Positions 34,593 to 42,868 are shown, counted from the first letter of the stretch. The stretch is DNA of 64,000 bases from Treponema ruminis (GCA_017161305.1 CP031518.1:1240001-1304000), one strand, 5' to 3'. The notes: generated by a model from the letters alone, not told the origin. Numbers and translations: made by a program.

Positions 34593-34626
34593 GCAGAGAG
34601 TTTACATCAGAAGAAATAATTCAACC

Positions 34627-34818
34627 TTACCCTTCAACAACCCGCTTCATCTCTTCCAAAAATACATCTGCAGCCTTGGTAAACTGCCGACCTTTTCGCC
34701 ATACAACATACATTGCTGTTGTAAGCTCCGGCATTAGAGGTTTAAAACAGAGAGGACTTTCTGCTAATAGGTTTAAGCCTGTATGCAAAAGCTTAAGCAA
34801 GTGTACACCAACTGACAA
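34627..34818 (-). pseudogene. Fragment of a LysR regulator C-terminus
   Basis: The frame HTGLNLLAESPLCFKPL, then MPELTTAMYVVWRKGRQFTKAADVFLEEM looks like the last 50-60 residues of a LysR substrate-binding domain. Nothing of the DNA-binding part is found upstream (minus strand), so it is a remnant. The frame also lacks a ribosome site. Confidence 0.5.
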
Positions 34819-35138
34819 AAATCCATTTTTCGTATATACTCCACTTATCTGCCACCGGGTAGGAATGTGCCGGGATTTTTATATCCCTATAATATTCAGC
34901 CACATCAGTAGGTCCGCCAATAAGTTGGCATGAAAATGGGCAATCTTTCTCTAAGGAGAAGTTGGCAGTGGTAAAGCTAAAAATTGCTTTCGCAATAATG
35001 CACATAGTGTCCGCAATTCAGATTGATAAGTTTCGCGTTACATTGCTCTGTAAATTCCCGCTCGTGTTCAAGCCAGCTCATTATCTTTATAGCGTTCAAC
35101 TGTGTTTTTTTTTGTTATATTTAAATAAAAGGGGTTAT
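34819..35138. other. Intergenic region with possible remnant
   Basis: No complete gene. A minus frame around 34850-34990 (SCQLIGGPTDVAEYYRDIKIPAHSYPVA) is faintly like the start of a GyrI-type effector domain; support is weak. The 3' end carries the leader of the acetyltransferase gene at 35139. Confidence 0.25.
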
Positions 35139-35618
35139 ATGACAGTCAGAAAATACGAAGAAAAAGATCTTACAGCAATGATTCAAATCTGGAATGAAGT
35201 TGTAGAAGATGGAATTGCGTTTCCGCAGGAAGAGCTGCTGACTCCAGAAAGCGGCAAGGCTTTTTTTGCAGGACAAACCTTATCTTGTGTTGCAGAAGAA
35301 GAAGGCAAAATCTATGGACTTTACATCCTTCATCCAAACAATGTTGGACGCTGCGGTCACATCTGTAATGCAAGCTATGCCGTCGCTTCCTATGCCCGCG
35401 GAAAACATATTGGTGAACAGCTTGTAAAAGACTGCCTGCTTCAGGCAAAAAAATGCGGCTATGGAGTTCTTCAGTTCAATGCTGTTGTAGAAAGCAATGT
35501 TCACGCCCGCCATTTGTATGAGCGACTGGGCTTTGTCCAGCTGGGCACAATTCCAAAGGGATTTAGAATGAAGGACGGACATTTTGAAAACATCTGTCCT
35601 TATTATCATGAATTGTAA
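35139..35618 (+). CDS. GNAT family N-acetyltransferase
   Basis: 159 residues from ATG 35139 with GGGG upstream; the longer frame from 34962 overlaps the remnant region and is unlikely. MTVRKYEEKDLTAMIQIWNEVVEDGIAFPQEE, NASYAVASYARGKHIGEQLVKDCLLQAKKCGYGVLQFNAVVESNVHARHLYERLGF are typical of the phosphinothricin-type GNAT group. Substrate unknown. Confidence 0.9.
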   Translation: MTVRKYEEKDLTAMIQIWNEVVEDGIAFPQEELLTPESGKAFFAGQTLSCVAEEEGKIYGLYILHPNNVGRCGHICNASYAVASYARGKHIGEQLVKDCLLQAKKCGYGVLQFNAVVESNVHARHLYERLGFVQLGTIPKGFRMKDGHFENICPYYHEL

Positions 35619-35649
35619 ACGACGTTCCGCCCTAAAATAAAAGCCCCTG

Positions 35650-35853
35650 ATAAATCTCCAGATCCTTATTTCCAAATACATTGAAGACAACCTTCTTCAC
35701 GCTGGAATCTGGATTTTCTGTCAGCCACTTTTCTACTGTCTCCACTGCAATCTGAGCAGCAAGGTCAGCAGGGAATCTGAATACTCCGGTTGAAATACAG
35801 CAGAAAGCGACCGATTCAAGCTGATTTTGTGACGCAGTTTCAAGGCAGTTTTT
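35650..35853 (-). pseudogene. Partial duplicate of the macrodomain gene
   Basis: 204 bp aligned without gaps to 37828-38031, the 3' part of the macrodomain gene, with roughly ten differences (about 95% identity). It has no 5' part; sequence 35854-35985 belongs to something else. The two copies bracket the DUF4143 ATPase and HD genes, which points to a duplication with insertion or rearrangement. Confidence 0.85.
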
Positions 35854-35987
35854 ATTGCGAGAGGAACATCCTTTTTATTTTCCAAGCAGTTACTAACAAA
35901 TCTTTCTCCCATGAGCATTTTTACTGTAAGATTTTTGCTGGCTTTTTTAGTTCTAGCTTTAATCTTTAACAAGAAAATCAGTAACTT

Positions 35988-37205
35988 TTAGATGTATTCA
36001 ATTGGCAGGGCAACTACATCATCTCTTAAATATAAAGATTTATCACACTGACATATAATACATCCCTGTCCTACGGAAAGGCCGGCAATTTTCGATAGAA
36101 CTGAAAAATGCTTTGCCATTTCGATTCCTGGTCGAGCCGATTTCTTTATCTCAATAGGGTAAAGAATATTATCTTTTTCAATGATTAAATCTATTTCTCT
36201 TTTGTCTTTGTCGCGGTAAAAATATATTTTTTCAGTTTCATGTCCGGCATTGTAATATGATTTGATTATCTCGCTGACAACGAAGTTTTCAAAAAGTCCA
36301 CCTGCCATAGCTCCATTCATTGCGACTTGTGCTGAAGTCCATCCAACAAGGAAGCAAACCAAGCCTGTATCCATGAAGTATATTTTTGGAGTTTTTACGG
36401 CTCTATTTGAAACATTCTTTTCATAAGGCTGTAAAAGTCTTATTACACCGGAAGATTCCAATATGCTTGTCCATTCAGCGATAGTTTTACTTGTAACACC
36501 TACATCTCGCGCAAGGCTTTCTGCATTAAATAATTCCCCAACACGAGCTGCTATGCATTGCATGAAATTATGGAATTTAACAAGATTTTTTGCGGTAATA
36601 ATGTCAGCTACATCCCGGTCAAGATAAGTTCTGATATATGACCTGTAAAATGGTTCCCATTCAATTGAATCATCAGCTAATTCAGGCATACTACCTCGCC
36701 AAATATGATTCCACAAGTTATCGTATGTTATTAATGATTTCTTTCGCCTTTCAATATAATCTACAGTAGGAAGGAATTCTGTATTAAAATCTATACTGAA
36801 TTTTTCCCGAAGGGAAAGAGCGGCCATATTGATAATGCAGACACGCCCAGCCAGCGTATCAGCAGCTTTGCTCAGTAACCTGTAACTTTGCGAGCCTGTA
36901 AGAATAATTTGCCCTCTTTCTTTTGAATTGTCGGCAAGAAGTTTTATTTGAAGAAATAAATCAGGAGCTCGTTGAACTTCATCAATTATGACAGGGAGAG
37001 GATGATTCTTAAAAAATAGAGCAGGGTCATTTTGAGCTAAGGAAAGCTCTGTAAAATCATCGAGGGTCACATATTCATACTCTGGAAGAAGTTTTTCTTT
37101 TATGAATGTTGATTTTCCGACCTGACGAGAACCGGTAATTAGAAGTACTCGGAATTGATTCTTCATTCTGCTCACATATGGCAATATATGACGATTGATA
37201 TACAT
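35988..37205 (-). CDS. ATP-binding protein, AAA_14/DUF4143
   Basis: 405 residues. Walker A GSRQVGKST near residues 26-34, Walker B PVIIDEVQRAPDLFLQIK, sensor ILTGSQSYRLL (S/T loop) and a C-terminal DUF4143 part (VARDVGVTSKTIAEWTSILESSGVIRLLQPYEKN, ...KIYFYRDKDKREIDLIIEK) with a nuclease-like DxDxEIDxxxE pattern. Family members are common in mobile regions and of unknown role. AGGGGG site before the ATG and a palindromic promoter (37224-37266). Confidence 0.9.
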   Translation of the reverse strand: MYINRHILPYVSRMKNQFRVLLITGSRQVGKSTFIKEKLLPEYEYVTLDDFTELSLAQNDPALFFKNHPLPVIIDEVQRAPDLFLQIKLLADNSKERGQIILTGSQSYRLLSKAADTLAGRVCIINMAALSLREKFSIDFNTEFLPTVDYIERRKKSLITYDNLWNHIWRGSMPELADDSIEWEPFYRSYIRTYLDRDVADIITAKNLVKFHNFMQCIAARVGELFNAESLARDVGVTSKTIAEWTSILESSGVIRLLQPYEKNVSNRAVKTPKIYFMDTGLVCFLVGWTSAQVAMNGAMAGGLFENFVVSEIIKSYYNAGHETEKIYFYRDKDKREIDLIIEKDNILYPIEIKKSARPGIEMAKHFSVLSKIAGLSVGQGCIICQCDKSLYLRDDVVALPIEYI

Positions 37206-37223
37206 ATGGTCCCCCTAAATATG

Positions 37224-37266
37224 TTCGACTAATTTGGAGTATAACTCCAAATTAGTCGAAAGTCAA
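37224..37266 (-). promoter_or_regulatory. Promoter inside a 37-bp palindrome
   Basis: 17-bp perfect arms (37224-37240 and 37244-37260) around a 3-bp centre. On the minus strand TTGACT (37266-37261), 17 bp, TATACT (37243-37238): the -10 is at the centre and the spacer is one arm. It is a strong candidate operator for the ATPase gene at 35988-37205 or for a rival regulator. Confidence 0.8.
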
Positions 37267-37309
37267 CAATTCTAAAACCCAAATGGTAATTAGATTTTAG
37301 AATGACTGC

Positions 37310-37810
37310 CTATTTCAGGCAAAAAACAGACTGCACCAATCTCTTCCCGCTTTCAGATTTCATAATTCTTTTAATAAAATTTTTAATATTTTCCTTGCTG
37401 TACCCGTTTTCAGTTGCATTAGCAATGTAATCCGCTTCTATAAGAATCTGCCAATCTAAACCGTCTATTCCTAAAAAAGTATGATGGTGCCCCACCAGAA
37501 AAGCTACTCGATTAATCTGTGCCTGTGTCATTCCTGAATCCGAGAGAAAGTCTTTTACCAGCAGAAAACCTTCCTCCTCCTGGTGCTTTCCGTTTGTGTT
37601 TCCATATTTTTCACGGCAAAGAGGACATGCAATGTCGTGAGTAATTGCTGCCACTTCTAGAATATATTGAGTATCAGGATTAATACCTTCCAGTTCGGCG
37701 ATTGTTTTTGCATAATTCCAAACCCGGACAAAATGATCAATATCATGAATATTGCCCTCAGAGAAAGCAATCATTTTTTCCATAATCTGAGAAATTGACA
37801 ACATCTTCAT
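37310..37810 (-). CDS. HD domain phosphohydrolase
   Basis: 166 residues. NIHDIDHFVRVWNYAKTIAE, AAITHDIAC (HD), GKHQEEE and FLVGHHHTF are HD-superfamily metal-binding motifs. YIANATENG ends the conserved core. Size and motif set fit small predicted phosphohydrolases (YedJ/uncharacterised HD). The start overlaps the stop of the macrodomain gene by four bases, so translation is coupled. Confidence 0.88.
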   Translation of the reverse strand: MKMLSISQIMEKMIAFSEGNIHDIDHFVRVWNYAKTIAELEGINPDTQYILEVAAITHDIACPLCREKYGNTNGKHQEEEGFLLVKDFLSDSGMTQAQINRVAFLVGHHHTFLGIDGLDWQILIEADYIANATENGYSKENIKNFIKRIMKSESGKRLVQSVFCLK

Positions 37811-38631
37811 TTTACCAACACCTCTTTATAAATCTCCAGATCCTTATTTCCAAAGACATTGAAGACAACCTTCTTCACGCTGGAATCTGGATTTTCTGCC
37901 AGCCACATTTCAACCGTCTCAACTGCAATCTGAGCAGCAAGATCAGCAGGAAATCTGAATACTCCGGTTGAAATACAGCAGAAAGCAACCGATTCAAGCT
38001 GATTTTGAGACGCAGTTTCAAGGCAGTTTTTGTAGCAGTTTGCAAGAAGGAGCTTTTCGCGGGGACCCACACTTGTGTAAATAATGGGGCCGACAGTGTG
38101 CAAAACATAGCGGCTTGGAAGATTAAAGGCCGGAGTGATTTTGCAAAGTCCGGTTCCTTCTTCGTGCCCCTGCTTCTGCATGAGCTCGTTACAGGCAAGC
38201 CTGAGTTGAATGCCCGCAAAGGTGTGGATACAGTTATCGATGCAGATGTGAAGCGGCGCAAAGCATCCAAGCAAAGCAGAGTTTGCAGCATTAACAATTG
38301 CATCAACTTTTAGCGTAGTGATATCGCCCTGCCAGAGGTAAAGTTTTGGGTTTCGTTCGGTCGAACTTAAATCCGCAATATCCGTAATCCCCCGCTCTTT
38401 ATTAACCTGCTGCAGGTACTCATCCTGTATTCTCAAAAAGTCTTCGCTAATGGAATATGGACCACGAATATTCATCAAAGCCCTCAGTATATCTCGCTGG
38501 CTCTTTTCATCATCAGGAATCACAAAACCGCCTTCATTTCCGGGCACAAGACCCAGCTTAAAGCCTGCACTACCCTTATCTTCTTTGAGGAGTTCTGTTA
38601 TCAAATATAATCTGCGTTCTTTTTGTGTCAT
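37807..38631 (-). CDS. Zinc-containing macrodomain, ADP-ribose hydrolase
   Basis: 274 residues from ATG 38631 (AAGGAA ahead); the 15 upstream codons run toward the dispersed repeat. N-terminal helical part (TQKERRLYLITELLKED), then LYLWQGDITTLKVDAIVNAANSALLGCFAPLHICIDNCIHTFAG: GDIT and NAANS bind ADP-ribose and the GCFxPxHxCID element is the zinc-site of SauMacro/SpyMacro. VGPIIYT and STGVFRFP complete it. Removes ADP-ribose; in relatives it is paired with SirTM. HD gene follows. Confidence 0.92.
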   Translation of the reverse strand: MTQKERRLYLITELLKEDKGSAGFKLGLVPGNEGGFVIPDDEKSQRDILRALMNIRGPYSISEDFLRIQDEYLQQVNKERGITDIADLSSTERNPKLYLWQGDITTLKVDAIVNAANSALLGCFAPLHICIDNCIHTFAGIQLRLACNELMQKQGHEEGTGLCKITPAFNLPSRYVLHTVGPIIYTSVGPREKLLLANCYKNCLETASQNQLESVAFCCISTGVFRFPADLAAQIAVETVEMWLAENPDSSVKKVVFNVFGNKDLEIYKEVLVK

Positions 38632-38651
38632 TTCCTTTTCCTCTTCATTTG

Positions 38652-38813
38652 GGCGTTCGTCGTTCGCTGCGCTCACTTCACGAGTTTTCTTTTGCTCACC
38701 AAAGGGTGAGTAAAAGAAAACTCGCGCCGCCGGGCTTTCCGCACTTCCGCGCTAACCGCGCTCCATACCGCAGGCGGTACTGCTTCGCAGGTGCTCCAAT
38801 CCCTAACGCAAAT
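38652..38813 (-). repeat. Dispersed GC-rich repeat, copy 2, with long hairpin
   Basis: Read on the minus strand it begins GCGTTAGGGATTGG, then CACCTGCGAAGCAGT, ATGGAGCGCGGTTAGCGCGG, GCGGAAAGCCCG, ending in GAACGCCC. It contains a 20-bp stem (38681-38700 with 38705-38724, one G.U, loop of four bases). The repeat's opening TAG is the stop codon of the SirTM gene. Confidence 0.85.
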
Positions 38814-39678
38814 CTGCCAAGGTCTCATAAATATCATTATTCACACAAATACTCTGATTTTCAATCTCGCCGGGAACCTCTGCCTCACCCTTGTTTATGC
38901 AGACATAAACAGCTTTTGGATTTGCATAAGTCATTTTCCAGAAAGGATACTTGATGATTCCCGGAGTATTACCACCAACACCAAGCTCCAGAAAAACAAT
39001 ACGGTCATCTTTATTCTTATTCAGAAAATCTTCATAACGGCCAGCTGCCTTATTCCAGCCTTCATCTTCCACAAAAGTATCATCCGCCCTTAGGTTCATG
39101 CTCATAGGCTTTCCGCAAGCCTTACAGCGGGGAACCAGTTCAGAAGGAACAGTCATTTTGATTCCTCCAAATCCATTTTCCGGAAGTTCCAGACCACCAT
39201 CATCATGAATTACAAAGCCCTGTTCCCTGACCATTTTTTCAACAAAAAGCTGATTATCGTAAGTTTTCTTGTGACAAGGCTCCGAGCACTGCCAGAGACC
39301 GTAATCCCCCTGAGTATAAAACAGTCGTGACTTATCAAAACCCGCTTTCTGAAAGCAGTGGTCAACATTAGTCGTAAGAACAAAATAATTTTTATTCTTC
39401 ACAAGTTCAAAAAGTTTTTCATAGACAGGCAAAGGGGCTTTTACAAAACGATTCAAATAAATCTGCCGGCTCCAGTAAGCCCAGTTTTCTTCCAGAGTTT
39501 TGTAAGGATAAAAGCCACCGGAATACATATCATGAAAGCCGTACTTCTTTTCAAAATCAGCAAAATATTTTTGGAAGCGAGACCCGCTGTAGGTAAAGCC
39601 TGCAGAAGTCGAAAGCCCGGCTCCTGCACCGATGAGAACTGAGTCTGCATTTTGTAAGAGTGATTTGATGTTTTCCAT
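38803..39678 (-). CDS. Class M sirtuin (SirTM)
   Basis: 291 residues. IGAGAGLSTSAGFTYSGSRF (NAD-binding), LTTNVDHCFQKAGF, YTQGDYGLWQCSEPCHKKT and PRCKACGKPM (two CxxC zinc pairs) match the SirTM group, in which the canonical catalytic His is replaced by Gln (QGD). Members are protein ADP-ribosyl transferases, not deacetylases, reversed by the linked macrodomain (family knowledge). The partner macrodomain is next downstream; typical GcvH-L and LplA2 genes are absent. GGTGGAG site. Confidence 0.92.
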   Translation of the reverse strand: MENIKSLLQNADSVLIGAGAGLSTSAGFTYSGSRFQKYFADFEKKYGFHDMYSGGFYPYKTLEENWAYWSRQIYLNRFVKAPLPVYEKLFELVKNKNYFVLTTNVDHCFQKAGFDKSRLFYTQGDYGLWQCSEPCHKKTYDNQLFVEKMVREQGFVIHDDGGLELPENGFGGIKMTVPSELVPRCKACGKPMSMNLRADDTFVEDEGWNKAAGRYEDFLNKNKDDRIVFLELGVGGNTPGIIKYPFWKMTYANPKAVYVCINKGEAEVPGEIENQSICVNNDIYETLADLR

Positions 39679-39687
39679 TCTCCACCT

Positions 39688-40146
39688 CTATAGATTAAAA
39701 ACAACAGGCTTAGAAAAAGCTTTATTCTCTTCAAGTCCCTTAACATGACCAAGATTGTTCAGACTGCCGGAAATCTCAGAAAGATAGAAAACCTTGAACA
39801 AGGAATGATTTGCATCATTTTTGTACAGCTGGCGAACTATGGAAGATTTTTCCATAATCATTTTCTTAACTGTAAGATTTTCTTCGAAGACAACCCTTGC
39901 ACTCATGCGAATCCAGGCTGTATCAATTTCATTCTCCATAAGACGGGAGCCACAAAGGTCAATATAAGGATTCACAGAAAGCTCCTTGAACATATCCTTC
40001 TGGCTGTTTGTGCAGAACCACAGCTTTTCATCATGGACTACCATGTACTGAACAGGCCTCACCTTTGGCTTCCCATCCAAGCCGATTGTTGCCAGATACT
40101 GTAAGCCTACTTTATCAAGATATTCTGCAATTTCTGTAACTGTCAT
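39688..40146 (-). CDS. Pyridoxamine-phosphate-oxidase family flavin protein
   Basis: 152 residues. EIAEYLDKVGLQYLATIGLDGKPKVRPVQYMVVHDEKLWFCTNSQKDMFKELSVNPYIDLCGS is the PPOX split barrel. WIRMSARVVFEENLTVKKMIMEKSSIVRQLYK follows. Binds FMN or F420-like flavin. Nine bases before SirTM, so in the same transcript. Confidence 0.88.
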   Translation of the reverse strand: MTVTEIAEYLDKVGLQYLATIGLDGKPKVRPVQYMVVHDEKLWFCTNSQKDMFKELSVNPYIDLCGSRLMENEIDTAWIRMSARVVFEENLTVKKMIMEKSSIVRQLYKNDANHSLFKVFYLSEISGSLNNLGHVKGLEENKAFSKPVVFNL

Positions 40147-40163
40147 TCGTGGCTCCTTTTAAA

Positions 40164-40967
40164 TTATTTTCCAGGGAAAAACATTCCAGCCGACATATCA
40201 AGATAGTTCAGACCTGAATATTTTGGATATGCTGACTGCACTGCCGCCTTAAAGCCAGCAGCATCAACATTTTTGATTGCGATGTTTTTAAGCCCTTTAA
40301 GGTATTCTATCTTCATTTTAACATCATCCAGATTTTCCACAACATAATGACTTGTCAAAACGAGGCCGATTTTTTTCTGAATATAAGATTCCAGTACGGA
40401 AATGAGTGCGTCGGCATGAGCTTTTCCTGCGACGATTGAATGAACATCGTGTCCCAGCATGTGAGTATAAACCACATTGATTTCAGGAATGAAGATGTCG
40501 AAGGCTTCCTGAGTGCGGGTGATTTTCATTTCTACACCGCAAAGGGTCAGGCTGTCACCTTCAATAAAATCCGTAGTCGTATAAATTGATTTATCGAAAG
40601 CTTCCCCAAATGCTCCCGCGAAGTTTGAAACAAGCCCTGCCCCGCCACCATTGTGATTGTAGTCATCGGCATTTTTTGTCGAATAGACCTTGCTTCCCTT
40701 CATAAAAGAAGCACCCGCTCCGTGATAGGCGATTACAGCACCTTCATATTTCAAGCCTGTGTCGGAAATGTATTTTTCCAGCTCCTTGATGTTGTCAAAA
40801 AAGCATGGGGATTCAATCATAAAGCAACGGCCGTCTTTTTCAACAAGAAAACATTCGTCCGAAATCAAGTCATTAGTCTTGAATGCGTGAAGCTTGATTG
40901 AACCAAAATCATAGATTTCCATTAACCCCTTTGAAAGCTGAACCGATGTGAACTGTGTCTTTTCCAT
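40164..40967 (-). CDS. MBL-fold-like protein lacking the metal motif
   Basis: 267 residues. The layout (CFLVEKDGRCFMIESP, GAVIAYHGAGAS, DSLTLCGVEMKITR, INVVYTHMLGHDVHSIV, LVLTSHYV) is that of a metallo-beta-lactamase fold, but the usual HxHxDH is missing and the second part has only HMLGHDVH. Likely a non-hydrolytic or altered-metal member. First gene of the SirTM operon, divergent to the Rrf2 regulator. Function unknown. Confidence 0.6.
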   Translation of the reverse strand: MEKTQFTSVQLSKGLMEIYDFGSIKLHAFKTNDLISDECFLVEKDGRCFMIESPCFFDNIKELEKYISDTGLKYEGAVIAYHGAGASFMKGSKVYSTKNADDYNHNGGGAGLVSNFAGAFGEAFDKSIYTTTDFIEGDSLTLCGVEMKITRTQEAFDIFIPEINVVYTHMLGHDVHSIVAGKAHADALISVLESYIQKKIGLVLTSHYVVENLDDVKMKIEYLKGLKNIAIKNVDAAGFKAAVQSAYPKYSGLNYLDMSAGMFFPGK

Positions 40968-41031
40968 AAAATTACCTCGTTAAGTATTTATCTTAAAAGC
41001 AGGTGATCAGGCTGATTAAAAGATTTTTATC

Positions 41032-41115
41032 TAGTTGTAATTTATCTTTTACAACTATGAATAATATAGCGTTGTAATTTATAAATGTCAAGTGATGTTA
41101 TTTATTTTTTACAAC
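41032..41115. promoter_or_regulatory. Rrf2 operator region between divergent genes
   Basis: A perfect dyad TAGTTGTAA (41032-41040) N8 TTACAACTA (41049-41057), plus two half sites GTTGTAA (41071-41077) and TTACAAC (41109-41115). These surround both promoters of the divergent pair (40967 minus and 41147 plus). The same GTTGTAA core is typical of Rrf2/YwnA operators. Confidence 0.75.
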
Positions 41116-41146
41116 AAATCTGATATACTGAAACAAGGACAGGATT

Positions 41147-41569
41147 ATGAAACTAAACACAAACCTTACCGTTGCCATTCACACTATTCTCTGCATCTCT
41201 TATTTTGAAAAAGACTACAAAGTCACTTCCGACTTCATTGCGGGAAGTACCGGAATGAACCCTGTAATTATCAGAAAGATTTTAGGAAAACTCCAGGCAG
41301 CTGGAATGGTAGAAACAAAAGCCGGGGTCGGAGGCTCTACCCTTTCAAAGAAAGCCGAAGAAATTACCCTTTTGGATGTTTACAAAGCCGTAAGCGAAGA
41401 AAAGGAGGGCGAACGGTCCGTTTTTAATTATCACGCAAATCCAAATCCCAAATGTCCCGTTGGCAGCAAAATCCATGCAGTTCTAGACCAGCCATTAGAT
41501 AATGCCCAAAAGGCTTTGGAAGAGGAACTGAAAAAAACTACAATTAAGGATTTGATGGGAAAGCTATAA
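41147..41569 (+). CDS. Rrf2 family transcriptional regulator
   Basis: 140 residues. MKLNTNLTVAIHTILCISYFEKDYKVTSDFIAGSTGMNPVIIRKILGKLQAAGMVETKAGVGGSTL is the Rrf2 winged helix, close to YwnA of Bacillus. It lacks the three-cysteine Fe-S loop of IscR/NsrR and has one CPVG Cys, so it may sense thiol stress or NAD(P). Divergent from the SirTM operon, with operators in between. Confidence 0.92.
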   Translation: MKLNTNLTVAIHTILCISYFEKDYKVTSDFIAGSTGMNPVIIRKILGKLQAAGMVETKAGVGGSTLSKKAEEITLLDVYKAVSEEKEGERSVFNYHANPNPKCPVGSKIHAVLDQPLDNAQKALEEELKKTTIKDLMGKL

Positions 41570-41570
41570 T

Positions 41571-41771
41571 CTAGTGCCCTATCATCGTATTTGCCCGGTA
41601 TTCTGCATTCAGCTGGGCAATTTCTTTCTTACCGTCTATGTACTGCTGATAGTCAATTTCCATGCCGCCACAGGCACAGCACATGGAGCAATCGCTTCCG
41701 CAGCCAAGAGCATCGGCAACGATTTTTTCTCGTTCTTCCTTTGTTGTGTCTTTTATCAAAATACTTTTCAT
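41571..41771 (-). CDS. Small Cys-rich protein
   Basis: 66 residues. GCGSDCSMCCACGG (six cysteines) followed by YQQYIDGKKEIAQLNAEY is a conserved-looking pattern in short proteins of anaerobes. Possibly metal binding. A TATAAT lies upstream on the minus strand. It faces the Rrf2 gene with one base between the stops. I do not recognise the name. Confidence 0.65.
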   Translation of the reverse strand: MKSILIKDTTKEEREKIVADALGCGSDCSMCCACGGMEIDYQQYIDGKKEIAQLNAEYRANTMIGH

Positions 41772-41841
41772 TGACTGCCTGTACTCTTATTTGTATTATA
41801 TCCCTATCTGATTAATAGGTAAACAAGGAATATTTAGATAT

Positions 41842-42375
41842 ATGATAAATGAAAAAGTTTTAGACTTCCTCAAAGCTAAGGGATATGCAGACAGACTCAC
41901 CGAACACAAAGAAACAATCGACACCGTAGAACACGCAGCACAGCAGATTGGCTGTTCGGAGGCAGAGATTGCAAAGACGCTCTCATTTATTGTGGATGAA
42001 AAACCTGTTATCGTGGTAATGGCAGGAGACGGACGGGTAAACTACTCAAAGTTCAAGGCACAGTTTCACGTAAAGCCCAGCATGATTCAGCGCGACCAGG
42101 TTGAAGCAATTATCGGCTTTGCTCCCGGCGGAGTCTGCCCTTTCAATGTTCCAAAAGAAATCCCCGTATGGCTCGATGTTTCAATGAAAAGATTTGAATA
42201 CGTTCACCCAGCAGGGGGAAACTCATTTACTTCGGTAAAACTAACTCCCTCTGAACTGGAAGAAGTATCAGGCGCCACCGGCTGGTGTGATGTCTGTAAG
42301 GGCTGGGAAGAAAAAAAACAGTCAGATTTTACAACTCCGCAATCTTTCGCAATGTATTTGCAGTACGGATTGTAA
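41842..42375 (+). CDS. YbaK/prolyl-tRNA deacylase family protein
   Basis: 177 residues. DTVEHAAQQIGCSEAEIAKTLSFIVDEKPVIVVMAGDGRVNYSKFK, then GGVCPFNVPKEIPVWLDVSMKRFEYVHPAGG are hallmarks of the YbaK/EbsC editing domain, which hydrolyses mischarged aminoacyl-tRNA. Contains KLTPSELEEV near the end. Tail overlaps the DUF1697 gene by 47 bp on the other strand. Confidence 0.9.
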   Translation: MINEKVLDFLKAKGYADRLTEHKETIDTVEHAAQQIGCSEAEIAKTLSFIVDEKPVIVVMAGDGRVNYSKFKAQFHVKPSMIQRDQVEAIIGFAPGGVCPFNVPKEIPVWLDVSMKRFEYVHPAGGNSFTSVKLTPSELEEVSGATGWCDVCKGWEEKKQSDFTTPQSFAMYLQYGL

Positions 42376-42868
42376 TCATTTCCCCGATTCCAGAAGCCGC
42401 AGTCTTTTTCCACCAGTTGGCTTTTGCATAGAGTTTGCGGTCAAATGACCAGAAGGCCGCATTTCCGCAAATTTGGACTTTTTCTATTTTCTCGGTCGGC
42501 TCCCCGATTTTTTCGGCTACAGTTTCAATACTGTGTGGAGCAATGGCAAAAATCAGATTGTCATAAATATCTTTGCTGTCACCTCCCCACCAGGACGGTG
42601 CTTTTGAAAGAAGACATTTCAATTCATCCTGGGAAATCACAAAAACGGGAATCTCAAGGTTGAAAGTCTCAAAGATGATTGCATGAATTCTTTCTGCAAG
42701 TTTTACAGCATCTGTCTCATCATCAGAAAAAATCACATTCCCGCTGTTCAGATATGTTTTTACATCTGCAAAACCTTTTTCGCTAAGGGCTGTTTTCAGT
42801 TCAGGCATGGAGATTTTATTTTTCCCACTGATATTTATTCCGCGAAGTAAAGCAATGTATCTGGCCAT
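42329..42868 (-). CDS. DUF1697 family protein
   Basis: 179 residues. MARYIALLRGINISGKNKISMPELKTALSEKGFADVKTYLNSGNVIFS is the classic DUF1697 N-terminus, followed by the LNSGNV strand. C-terminus ITIRTANTLRKIAEL matches. The fold is ferredoxin-like; no known activity. Ends convergent with the YbaK gene. Confidence 0.92.
   Translation of the reverse strand: MARYIALLRGINISGKNKISMPELKTALSEKGFADVKTYLNSGNVIFSDDETDAVKLAERIHAIIFETFNLEIPVFVISQDELKCLLSKAPSWWGGDSKDIYDNLIFAIAPHSIETVAEKIGEPTEKIEKVQICGNAAFWSFDRKLYAKANWWKKTAASGIGEMITIRTANTLRKIAEL

Noticed and set aside
35733..35972. Minus frame over the macrodomain duplicate
   Set aside because: It fuses the duplicate in the wrong frame with an unknown upstream piece; not a credible gene.
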